Shown one piece after another: positions 7,447-14,462 of a stretch of DNA of 27,619 nucleotides (position 1 is the first letter of the stretch; every line of letters starts with the position of its first letter). Position numbers and translations under genes: made by a program. Under the pieces are notes generated by a model. The model saw only the letters and a program-made list of their open reading frames with translations, was not told where the DNA came from and did not search any database. Source of the stretch: JBDTLH01 sp039934875 (GTDB lineage: Bacteria; Acidobacteriota; Terriglobia; Terriglobales; Acidobacteriaceae). The stretch is from NCBI GenBank assembly GCA_039934875.1, contig JBDTLH010000038.1, positions 1-27,619 on the forward strand, read 5' to 3'.

Positions 7447-8832
7447 TCACTTGACGTGGAAGCTGCGCAGCATCTGCTCGAAGGTGGGGCGCAGTGACCC
7501 GAAACTTGTTTCCGGTGCGATGAATACCAGGTAAGATATGTTGCCGTCGGAGCGCTGCACGGTTACCAGCCAATCGCGCTCTTTCTGCCCTTGCAGAGGA
7601 GACTTGCTGGTGAAGTCGATTGACTTGCCCGCGGCGTTGTTTACGCGGATATTTTCTTCGCTCCCGCTCTGCCGCATCTCCGGATTGCCCTGCCGCAGTT
7701 GGTCCATCAATTGATGGGTGCCATCATCGAGCGAGTTCGAGCTATTGCCGCGCTGCTCGGTCTCAAAGATGGAGATGATGACGCCGTAAGCCACTTCGCT
7801 CTGTCCGCGTGAGTTCTGGATGATGCCGCCCTGAGGGGCGATGGTTACATCGGACTGCGGATCGCCAAAGATCTGCCAGTTGGAAGGGTAGTCAACGGAA
7901 TACATGTTGTGCTGGAAGGTCTGAAAGCTTCCGCTGGGCTCGATGCCGCTGGGTGCCGCGCCGCTCTGGATCTGCTGTGCATGGGGCGCTCCGCTGCCGG
8001 GGTGCTGCATGGAGCCGACCAGTTGCTTTATATGCAGAAACTCCGGCCCATCAGGTTTGAAGCGCTTCGGGGGCAGCGTTGCAAGCTCTTTCTGCACTGC
8101 GGCTTCGCGATTGCCGGGGTTGGGGTGGTCGCTCAGGAATTGCGGAGTGCCTTGACCACCCTGCTCCTCCAGCTTGGAGAAGAAGTCGGCAAGACCTTGC
8201 GGATTGTAGCCCGCGTCGTACATGATGTCCGTCCCGAGCAGGTCGGCCTCGGACTCGGATTGGCGGGAATTCTTGAGGAAGTAGGAACCGAGGCCAAACT
8301 GTGCGCCTAGTTCGGCGAGGGAGGCCAATCCGCCGCGCCCCCCCAGGATCGCGCCTAAAATTCCGAGCCCGACTGAGTACTTCTGCTGCTTGGTGTAAGC
8401 GCGGGTAGCATGGCGCTGCACGACGTGTGAGATTTCATGCGCCATCACTCCGGCGAGTTCGTCTTCGTGGTCCGCCTCCATGATGGCGCCGATGTTCACG
8501 AACATGGGGCCGCCAGGCAGCGCAAACGCGTTCACAACTTTGGTATTAACGACGTGGAACTGATAGGGCCATTTATAGCCGGGCGCGACCGCGGTCAATT
8601 GCTCGCCGAGATGTCGGACATACACCGTAATTTCGTTGTTGTCGGGCAGCATCGGCTCTTTCTGCTCGGTCTGCTGGGCGGCCTGCCGGCCAAGCTGAAT
8701 TTCCTGCTCGATGGAGATGCTGTCGGGGCCGCTGGTGGGCTGGAAGCGCGCGAGGGCAGCGGGAGGGACGGCGATCAGCATGGCCAGCGCAAGCGCAACC
8801 GATTTTAGGAATTTTGATTCTGCCAGTCTCAT
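7447..8832 (-). CDS. Secreted M48-family zinc metalloprotease with C-terminal PsbP/DUF1795-like region
   Basis: This is a BepA/YfgC-like extracytoplasmic M48 protease. The zinc motif HEISH is at residues 132-136, and the third ligand lies in ESEAD (193-197), which sits in the family's usual SR..E..AD context. NAFALPGGPMFVN and the SDHPNPGNREA motif also fit. The N-terminus (SVALALAMLIAVPPAALA) is a signal peptide. A Gly/Pro/Gln-rich linker leads to a C-terminal part (about 305-461) containing MYSVDYPSNWQIFGD, which resembles PsbP/DUF1795-type domains; that assignment is tentative. The frame extends to 8949, but ATG 8832 has GGGAGAA 7 bases upstream and avoids overlapping the 79-aa gene. It probably acts in periplasmic protein quality control. 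Confidence 0.9.
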   Translation of the reverse strand: MRLAESKFLKSVALALAMLIAVPPAALARFQPTSGPDSISIEQEIQLGRQAAQQTEQKEPMLPDNNEITVYVRHLGEQLTAVAPGYKWPYQFHVVNTKVVNAFALPGGPMFVNIGAIMEADHEDELAGVMAHEISHVVQRHATRAYTKQQKYSVGLGILGAILGGRGGLASLAELGAQFGLGSYFLKNSRQSESEADLLGTDIMYDAGYNPQGLADFFSKLEEQGGQGTPQFLSDHPNPGNREAAVQKELATLPPKRFKPDGPEFLHIKQLVGSMQHPGSGAPHAQQIQSGAAPSGIEPSGSFQTFQHNMYSVDYPSNWQIFGDPQSDVTIAPQGGIIQNSRGQSEVAYGVIISIFETEQRGNSSNSLDDGTHQLMDQLRQGNPEMRQSGSEENIRVNNAAGKSIDFTSKSPLQGQKERDWLVTVQRSDGNISYLVFIAPETSFGSLRPTFEQMLRSFHVK

Positions 8833-8891
8833 GCCAACGTTCTCCCACGTCAGAGTAGTTCGATGCATCTCCGGAGGTTGCGGTTCCCTTT

Positions 8892-9131
8892 TCAGAAGCG
8901 GCGGTTTCGCGGCTGCGGGCGGGCATAGTCGTCCATCTGCCCCGTCCACTGCAGGAAGCGCGACAACTCAGCGCGCTCGCGAAACAGGAAGCCGGCGAAT
9001 TCGATGAAACCGATGTCCTGCATCTTCACTCCGCTGTAGGTCTCGATGCGCCAGCGCAGATAAGGGGAACGCCACGGCGCCAGATGATGTCCCCGCGTCG
9101 CCGTCCACATAAACCTGAGTACTTTACGCAT
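8892..9131 (-). CDS. Small Trp/Arg-rich protein of unknown function (79 aa)
   Basis: The protein starts MRKVLRFMWTATRGHHLAPW and is rich in Trp, Arg, Phe and His. It contains PYLRWRIETYSGVK and FIEFAGFLFRERAEL and has no signal peptide or membrane helix. I recall similar small proteins in Acidobacteria but no function. The frame extends to 9254; I chose ATG 9131 because a TACACT box ends 6 bases upstream with no Shine-Dalgarno site, the leaderless arrangement seen also at aspS and polX. The stop is 59 bases upstream of the M48 start on the same strand, so the two may be co-transcribed. It is divergent from the TPR gene. Confidence 0.65.
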   Translation of the reverse strand: MRKVLRFMWTATRGHHLAPWRSPYLRWRIETYSGVKMQDIGFIEFAGFLFRERAELSRFLQWTGQMDDYARPQPRNRRF

Positions 9132-9143
9132 AGAGTTAGTGTA
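9129..9143 (-). promoter_or_regulatory. Possible leaderless -10 box of the 79-aa gene
   Basis: On the minus strand TACACT (9143-9138) is followed by exactly six bases (AACTCT) and then the ATG (9131-9129). The -35 region is not recognisable. Confidence 0.45.
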
Positions 9144-9206
9144 ACCGCGGGCGTGGGAGGGGAGCGCACCGGCGGCCGACCCGTTTGTTACCATCACAAG
9201 AGCATC

Positions 9207-9584
9207 ATGGAGTTTCTTACCCCAGAAGAGCTGCACCAGCAGGCCGAGGAACACTACTATTCCGCGCTTGACCTACTTGCGGATGACAAGCAGGAGGACG
9301 CGATTGTGGAGTTCAAAGAGGCCCTCGAACTCGATCCGAATTTTTTGGATGCGATGCACGGGCTAACGCGCGCGCTGCAGGATGCGGACCGCGTCGATGA
9401 GGCGATTGCGATCGCCAGACGCCTTGCGGAGCTTGATCCGAACGACATTCTGGCGCACACCAGCCTTTCAATCCTTTATCAAAAGAAGGGACTGGTGCCG
9501 GAAGCCGAGGCGGAGGGCAACAAGGCACGAGTGCTGGGATGGAAGCAGCAGTTGCTCGATCAGAAGGAAAAGAAAGATCGCTGA
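9207..9584 (+). CDS. Tetratricopeptide-repeat protein (125 aa)
   Basis: Almost the whole protein is TPR: three helix-pair repeats at about residues 14-47, 48-81 and 82-115. Typical spacing is seen in AEEHYYSALDLLADD, AIVEFKEALELDPNF, AIAIARRLAELDPND and AHTSLSILYQKKGL. Such domains mediate protein-protein contacts; the partner is unknown. There is no signal peptide, so it is likely cytoplasmic. The frame is open from 9084, but ATG 9207 (MEFLTPEELHQQAEE) begins the folded part. No Shine-Dalgarno site is visible. The stop overlaps the start of the next gene as TGATG (9582-9586), which indicates translational coupling to the DNA glycosylase. Confidence 0.85.
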   Translation: MEFLTPEELHQQAEEHYYSALDLLADDKQEDAIVEFKEALELDPNFLDAMHGLTRALQDADRVDEAIAIARRLAELDPNDILAHTSLSILYQKKGLVPEAEAEGNKARVLGWKQQLLDQKEKKDR

Positions 9585-10309
9585 TGGAGAAGACCTCAGC
9601 GGCTAAAGCAGAAGGGCCTTTGGCGACCTCTCTTTCGACCGAAGCCGGGGGTCTGTCCTTGGCCGGAGGTTCGCCTCTGCTTGCGCTTTTCCATCGGCTT
9701 CATGCGGCTTATGGGCCGCAATCCTGGTGGCCGGCTGAAACTGCTTTCGAGATGATCGCCGGCGCGTACCTCACGCAGAACACAAATTGGCGCAATGTTG
9801 AACTGGCGCTCGCCAACCTGAACGCCGCGGGACGGCTTAGCGTGGAAGGGATCCGCTCGCTGCCCATTCAAGAATTGGAGCAGTTGGTGCGTCCCTCGGG
9901 ATTTTTTCGCCAGAAGGCACTGCGCTTGAAAGCGTTTGTAGGGTTTTTAGAAGCTGCATTCCACGGCGATCTAGGAGCTCTGCTGGCGCTGCCGACTGCG
10001 ACTCTTCGTGAGCACCTGTTGGCGTTGCCCGGCGTAGGGCGCGAGACTGCCGACAGCATTCTGCTCTATGCGGCGCAACGTCCAGTGTTCGTGATTGACC
10101 TTTACACGCGCCGTTTGCTGCTCGCCGAGGGAATATTTCCAGATGCCCTAACGGTTGGTTATGATGAACTGCGCGAGCGGGTGGAGTCTTCTTCCTCACT
10201 GGCGTTTCCAGATGAAGCGGAGCGTACTCGTATGTTCAATGAGTTTCACGCGTTGATCGTGGTCGGCGGAAAGGTGAGTCGCCGGTCGCCAGCTCCCAGT
10301 TGCCGGTAA
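9584..10309 (+). CDS. HhH-GPD DNA glycosylase, endonuclease III-related (MagIII/COG2231-like), repeat-derived C-terminus
   Basis: This is a base-excision-repair glycosylase of the endonuclease III superfamily. MIAGAYLTQNTNWRNVELA matches the N-terminal substrate region. The helix-hairpin-helix is LPGVGRETAD, and the catalytic Asp is D172 in VIDLYTRR. The position of the E. coli Nth catalytic lysine (18 residues before the Asp) is E154, so a lyase activity is not expected; this fits the monofunctional alkyl-base glycosylase group. After HALIVVGGK the protein ends with about ten residues encoded by the heptamer repeat array, and no FeS-cluster cysteine motif is present. Either the tail was lost or this branch does not use the cluster, as in Helicobacter MagIII. 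The start overlaps the TPR stop. Confidence 0.85.
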   Translation: MEKTSAAKAEGPLATSLSTEAGGLSLAGGSPLLALFHRLHAAYGPQSWWPAETAFEMIAGAYLTQNTNWRNVELALANLNAAGRLSVEGIRSLPIQELEQLVRPSGFFRQKALRLKAFVGFLEAAFHGDLGALLALPTATLREHLLALPGVGRETADSILLYAAQRPVFVIDLYTRRLLLAEGIFPDALTVGYDELRERVESSSSLAFPDEAERTRMFNEFHALIVVGGKVSRRSPAPSCR

Positions 10310-10347
10310 TCTGACTGGTCGCTGGTGGCGGGTAGCTGTTGCTCGCA
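10278..10347 (+). repeat. Degenerate 7-bp-phased repeat array
   Basis: About ten heptamer-phased units can be read, including GTCGCCG, GTCGCCA, GCTCCCA, GTTGCCG, then GACTGGT, CGCTGGT, GGCGGGT and AGCTGTT. The first units encode the end of the upstream glycosylase, whose TAA stop (10307-10309) lies inside the array. The later units resemble AGCTGGT, AGCGGGT and GACTGGC of the array at 19107-19162. Confidence 0.65.
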
Positions 10348-10368
10348 CTACACTAAACTTGACACTGC

Positions 10369-11100
10369 ATGGTCGATATCCACTCCCATATCCTGCCCGG
10401 TGTTGATGATGGCGCTAAGTCATGGGAGACGGCGGTCGAGATGGTGCGGCTGGCGTACGCCGACGGCACGCGGCACATGGCGGCGACGCCCCATGCGAAC
10501 GACAATTACGGCTATGATCGCGGGTCCGCAGAGGAGATGCTGGCCGAGTTGAAGAAGCGGTGCGAGGTCGCGATGGAGTTCTCCCTGGGGTGCGATCTTC
10601 ATTTCTCCATCGAAAATGTTGAGGCGGCGCTGGCGCACCCGGAGCAATATTGCATCGGCGGCAGTGAATACATGCTGGTCGAGTTCAGCGATTTCGCAAT
10701 CAGCCGTTTTGTGGGAGACGCGCTGCTGCGCTTGCTTCGAGGAGGCACGGTCCCAATCATTACCCATCCTGAAAGAAACCCGATCCTGCAGCAACAGCCG
10801 GAAGACATTGTCGGGTTTGCGGAGTGCGGCTGCCTGATTCAGGTGACCGCAAATTCCCTGACCGGCTTTTGGGGAGAGCGTGCCCGCAAGACGGCGGCTT
10901 GGCTGCTCGACCGCGAGTGCGTTCATGTCATTGCCAGTGATGCCCATGATTTGGATCGCCGACCGCCCATTTTGTCTAAAGCTCGCGATTGGCTTACGAG
11001 ACGCTACTCCGCTGCGTTGTCGCAAGCGCTGTGCCATGACAATCCGAATGCGATCGTAAGCGGGCAGACGCTCTTCTATCTACCCGAGGTCCGGCGCTAG
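10369..11100 (+). CDS. CpsB/YwqE-type PHP tyrosine-protein phosphatase
   Basis: This is a metal-dependent phosphatase of the PHP superfamily. Known relatives dephosphorylate the tyrosine kinases that control capsule and exopolysaccharide chain length. The motifs are in order: DIHSHILPGVDDG (metal ligands H5 and H7), ATPHAND, a central acidic segment with MLVEFSD, THPERN, and a C-terminal ASDAHD. The length of 243 aa is normal for the family. The ATG at 10369 begins the first motif at residue 3, so the start cannot be much later; it has no clear Shine-Dalgarno site. No partner kinase or polysaccharide cluster is in the window, so the cellular target is unknown. It follows the heptamer array by about 20 bases. 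Confidence 0.9.
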   Translation: MVDIHSHILPGVDDGAKSWETAVEMVRLAYADGTRHMAATPHANDNYGYDRGSAEEMLAELKKRCEVAMEFSLGCDLHFSIENVEAALAHPEQYCIGGSEYMLVEFSDFAISRFVGDALLRLLRGGTVPIITHPERNPILQQQPEDIVGFAECGCLIQVTANSLTGFWGERARKTAAWLLDRECVHVIASDAHDLDRRPPILSKARDWLTRRYSAALSQALCHDNPNAIVSGQTLFYLPEVRR

Positions 11101-11123
11101 CGAAACTCTGAACAAGGTGCGTC

Positions 11124-11223
11124 TGGAGGGTTGGCGTCCTCGCCGACCATTCGCGTGCAACGCGAACCGGACTAAAGATCAGTGCCTGCCGCGCAGGCAG
11201 GTCGGCGAGGACGCCGACCTCCA
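11124..11223. repeat. 100-bp inverted-repeat element with two internal hairpins
   Basis: The left arm (11124-11148) and right arm (11200-11223) are inverted copies of about 24 bases around GGCGTCCTCGCCGACC, with one mismatch and one extra base. The 51-base centre has two further perfect hairpins: TTCGCG/CGCGAA (11150-11166) and TGCCTGC/GCAGGCA (11183-11199). Folded, it makes a closed stem with two side hairpins. It lies between convergent genes, so it may also end transcription. The shape fits a non-autonomous REP- or MITE-like repeat, but I see only one copy here. Confidence 0.8.
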
Positions 11224-11292
11224 CTTAATCAGACTTTCCCTAGCGCGGGACGCTGGGAGCTTGTCATTGCGCGCCAGAACTTTCACGAAATT

Positions 11293-12120
11293 CTAATCGC
11301 CTTGAAAGCTTTTCACGGCAGTTTCCAACATGCGATCGATGATTTCTGAAACGCAAACCATATCGGGTAGCATCTGGCTTATCTCCACGGAGAGGAGATG
11401 AGTTTGCACACAGAGGGCGATCGTTTTGCGCAGCATGCGCGTCTCTCTCGCCATCATGTCCACGGTATAACCCTGCCGGCGGCGCAGCTTTCCGTGCTCG
11501 ACGGCCGCTTTGGCTACGTCGAGATCCACTTCTTCGTTCGCCGGATCGGGAGAGGTTGAAATCCTGACGATCTCGTCAATGATCTTGGGCACATGGTCCA
11601 CTAATCCGTCGCGGCTGAGGCGCTTGCAAGCGAGCTCCGCATCCGCTCCTACGGTTCGCACCCAGTCGTCGATAATCTTCTCTTTGTTCTCCTCGATTAC
11701 ATAGGGAACACGCTTCGGCTTGATGTGGCTGGCAAGCGACCGCCCCTTGAGCCGCGAACGCAAGGTCTCGACCAGTTGCTCGGGATGGGCAGGCTTTACC
11801 ACGTAGTCGTCCACTTGACTGCGGATCGCGGCCAGCGCGGTTTCAAACGCAGGATACCCGGTAAGAATCACGGTCGCCACCGTCGGCTGGCTGCGGCGCA
11901 TCGCGCTCACCACGGTGAATCCATCCCCCGGCTGGCCAATGTTGAGATCGGTCAGCAGAAGGTCAAAGCTCTTCGATGAGATCTCCTGCAGCGCCTCTTT
12001 CACGGTCGCGGAGACGGTCACTTGAAAGCCGTATCTCTCCAGAATAAGCGGCAGGGTCATGCGGATGGAGGCCTCATCATCCACAAAAAGCAGACGCGTC
12101 GTCCCTTCTTCATCTTCCAT
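11293..12120 (-). CDS. Response regulator: receiver domain plus RsbRD-like output domain (275 aa)
   Basis: The N-terminal receiver domain (about residues 8-120) is complete: acidic pocket D14/D15, phospho-acceptor D58 in LLLTDLN, T87 in VILTGYP and K109 in VVKPAHP. The C-terminal half (about 135-275) is not a known DNA-binding domain. It is all helical, with VIEENKEKIIDDWVRTV near its start and AAVEHGKLRRRQGYTVDMM later. This pattern resembles the RsbRD N-terminal (RsbT co-antagonist) sensor-type domain; that is my reading from memory of the family. If so, it acts by protein contact, perhaps in a stress-signalling pathway. No histidine kinase is adjacent. The start has no good Shine-Dalgarno site. 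Confidence 0.8.
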   Translation of the reverse strand: MEDEEGTTRLLFVDDEASIRMTLPLILERYGFQVTVSATVKEALQEISSKSFDLLLTDLNIGQPGDGFTVVSAMRRSQPTVATVILTGYPAFETALAAIRSQVDDYVVKPAHPEQLVETLRSRLKGRSLASHIKPKRVPYVIEENKEKIIDDWVRTVGADAELACKRLSRDGLVDHVPKIIDEIVRISTSPDPANEEVDLDVAKAAVEHGKLRRRQGYTVDMMARETRMLRKTIALCVQTHLLSVEISQMLPDMVCVSEIIDRMLETAVKSFQGD

Positions 12121-12364
12121 TCTGCTTGCGGAAACCTGGCCTTTCGTGAGTTGTCTCCTACAGTGTATGGGATGCGCGAAATCGGTTTCCGTGCTAATGA
12201 GGGTTAGGGCAATTTCCAGAATTTGCGAATGTCAATCGGTGCAACAATCAGGATAGACCATAACAGCGCAGCGTGGGGTTGGGTTCCGCAGGCTGTACGT
12301 GCAGGTTCGGCTGGCCCGCGCGGCATTGGTTTGGGCCCCGAGGTGAGGATGGTACAGAAAACAA

Positions 12365-12580
12365 GTGTCTCGGCTGAGAGGAAAAGTAAAGTGGTTCAAC
12401 AATGCAAAGGGCTATGGGTTCCTGGGTCGCGATGATGGGGGCGCAGACGTCTTTGTGCATTACAGTGCCATCAAGAGCGAAGGCTACAAAAGCCTGCAGG
12501 AGGGCGAGGAGGTCGAGTTTGAGATTGAAAATGGCGGCAAGGGCCCCCAGGCGGAGAACGTAATCAAGGTCGCGGCATGA
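12365..12580 (+). CDS. Cold-shock domain protein (CspA family, 71 aa)
   Basis: This is a single cold-shock domain that binds single-stranded RNA or DNA. GKVKWFNNAKGYGFL (RNP1 region) and DVFVHYSAI (RNP2) are both present, and the 71-aa length is typical. The start is a GTG at 12365 with no Shine-Dalgarno site. A TACAGA box ends 6 bases before it (12353-12358), so a leaderless message is possible though the box lacks the usual final T. A better-looking ATG at 12349 behind GGTGAGG is in a different frame and would give a short unrelated peptide. polX begins 33 bases after the stop. Confidence 0.88.
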   Translation: MSRLRGKVKWFNNAKGYGFLGRDDGGADVFVHYSAIKSEGYKSLQEGEEVEFEIENGGKGPQAENVIKVAA

Positions 12581-12601
12581 CCACGTTCTGAGGCCCACGG
12601 T

Positions 12602-12616
12602 TACAATCGGTTGGTG
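12602..12616 (+). promoter_or_regulatory. Leaderless -10 box of polX
   Basis: TACAAT (12602-12607) is followed by six bases (CGGTTG) and a GTG start (12614-12616), with no Shine-Dalgarno site. The sequence is nearly identical to that before aspS on the other strand. A weak -35 candidate is ATGACC at 12577-12582, with a long 19-base spacer. Confidence 0.55.
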
Positions 12617-14383
12617 GACAACAAACAGATCGCGTCCATATTCTATGAGACCGCCGACCTGCTGGAGATTGCGGGCGAAGATTCGTTTCGCATCCGCTCT
12701 TACCGCCGCGCCGCCGAAGCAGTCGAGGCATGGCACCAGCCGCTGGGGTCGCTGCGCCACGATGAGAAGGCGATTCTTGCCATACCCGGCATCGGCAAAG
12801 GCATGCTGGCCAACCTGCGCGACATCTTCAACCGCGGCGAGATGTCACTGCATCGCGAGCTGCTCAAACGCTTCCAGCCGTCCATGCTCGAACTGCTTAA
12901 GATCCCTGGACTCGGCCCCAAGACCATCGCACTGATATGGGACGCCTTTCAAGTAGGCGACCTCGCCGGAGTTGAACAACTGGCGCGCGCGGGCAAGCTG
13001 CAAGCGCTGCCCCGCCTCAGCGCCAAGAGCGAGCAGAAGATCCTCAAGGGCATCGCGGATTATCACCAGATCAGCGGACGATTTCTACTGGACACCGCCG
13101 AGCGCTTGGCGGAGCAACTCATCTCCCGTCTCGCCGCACTGCCCGGCGTCGCAAAAACTACTCCCGCGGGTTCGCTGCGGCGCGGTCGCGAGACGGTCGG
13201 CGATCTCGATCTGCTGGTCACCGGCGCATGTTGCACTGATAATGACAGCGCCCAGCTCTCCGCAGTCATCGAATCGGTCGTCACCTTCCCCGGCATCACT
13301 GAAGTTCTCGCCAAAGGAGAGAACAAGGTGAGCCTCAAGTTGCGCGGCGGAATGCAGGTGGACGTGCGCCTGCTGCCGCCTGAATCCTACGGCGCGGCGA
13401 TGCAATACTTCACCGGATCGAAGATGCACAACGTCAGCTTGCGGCAACGCGCGCTCAAGCTCGGCTACACGCTCAATGAGTATGGCCTCGCGCGGGTGGA
13501 CGATGCGACGGTAATTGCCTCTGCGACGGAAGAGGAGATCTATCGCGCGTTGGGGCTCGACTGGATTCCGCCGGAGTTGCGGGAGAATTGCGGAGAGATC
13601 GAGGCCGCCGCAAAGCATCAGCTTCCCGTGCTGGTCACGGAAGATGACCTTCGCGGCGACGTGCATGCGCACACCACGGAAACCGACGGCAGAAATTCCA
13701 TCCTGGAGATGGCGGAAGCGGCGCGCGCCAAGCGATACGAGTACTGCGCGATCACCGACCACTCCAAGAACCTGGCGATGACCAACGGCATGGACGACCA
13801 GCGCGCGTTGGCTCATATCAAGCGCATCCGCGAGGTGGACCGTGAGATCGACGGAATTCGCATTCTGGCGGGTATCGAGTGCGACATACTGGCAGATGGT
13901 TCGCTCGATCTCTCTGACGGCGTGCTGGATGAGATGGACATTGTAGTCGGCAGCGTCCACTCTTATTTCAATCAGCCGCCGGAGCAGATGAGCGAGCGCA
14001 TGCTGCGGGCTATTGAGAGCGGCAAGCTGCATGTTCTGGGGCATCCCTTCGGCAGGATGCTGCTGCGCCGCGACGGCTACAGCTTCAACCTGCACGCGAT
14101 CTGTGAAGCCGCGCGCAAGCACAATGTCGCGCTGGAGCACAATGCAAATCCCCATCGCCTCGATTTATCGGATGTAAATCTGCGGATTGCGAAGTCGCTG
14201 GGAGTGAAGATCGTCATCAATACCGACGCGCACTCGACCTCCGATTACGACAAGATGAAATACGGGATCCTGCAACTGCGCCGCGCATGGCTGACGAAGG
14301 GAGACGTGCTGAATACGTTGCCGCTGGACGATTTCTTGCAAGCGATTAAGAAGCCGAAGGGCCACAGCGGACCCCGCCAGTGA
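12614..14383 (+). CDS. polX: DNA polymerase X with PHP exonuclease domain (PolX)
   Basis: This is a bacterial family X DNA polymerase for gap filling in repair. The domains in order are: an N-terminal helix-hairpin-helix/8-kDa region (AIPGIGKGM, KIPGLGPKT); the nucleotidyltransferase palm with GSLRRGRETVGDLDLL, catalytic D197 and D199, and D250 in MQVDVRLL; and a C-terminal PHP domain (from about residue 345) with GDVHAHTTETDG (H351, H353), ITDHSKN, GIECDI, GSVHS, LGHPFGR and NTDAHS. The intact PHP metal motifs predict 3'-5' exonuclease activity. The 589-aa length is normal. I chose GTG 12614 because of the leaderless box; a TTG at 12611 is in frame. It follows the cold-shock gene by 33 bases. 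Confidence 0.95.
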   Translation: MDNKQIASIFYETADLLEIAGEDSFRIRSYRRAAEAVEAWHQPLGSLRHDEKAILAIPGIGKGMLANLRDIFNRGEMSLHRELLKRFQPSMLELLKIPGLGPKTIALIWDAFQVGDLAGVEQLARAGKLQALPRLSAKSEQKILKGIADYHQISGRFLLDTAERLAEQLISRLAALPGVAKTTPAGSLRRGRETVGDLDLLVTGACCTDNDSAQLSAVIESVVTFPGITEVLAKGENKVSLKLRGGMQVDVRLLPPESYGAAMQYFTGSKMHNVSLRQRALKLGYTLNEYGLARVDDATVIASATEEEIYRALGLDWIPPELRENCGEIEAAAKHQLPVLVTEDDLRGDVHAHTTETDGRNSILEMAEAARAKRYEYCAITDHSKNLAMTNGMDDQRALAHIKRIREVDREIDGIRILAGIECDILADGSLDLSDGVLDEMDIVVGSVHSYFNQPPEQMSERMLRAIESGKLHVLGHPFGRMLLRRDGYSFNLHAICEAARKHNVALEHNANPHRLDLSDVNLRIAKSLGVKIVINTDAHSTSDYDKMKYGILQLRRAWLTKGDVLNTLPLDDFLQAIKKPKGHSGPRQ

Positions 14384-14462
14384 GCGTGATTAAGCCTGCA
14401 AGAGGCGCTAACCTTGCACTCCACAGCCCGCTTCGGAGCCTGAAACTCGAAACTCTCTTTGC

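Noticed and set aside
13085..14155. Long minus strand open frame (356 codons) opposite polX
   Set aside because: PolX motifs are complete on the plus strand; the minus frame is rich in His, Arg and Val as expected for an antisense shadow.
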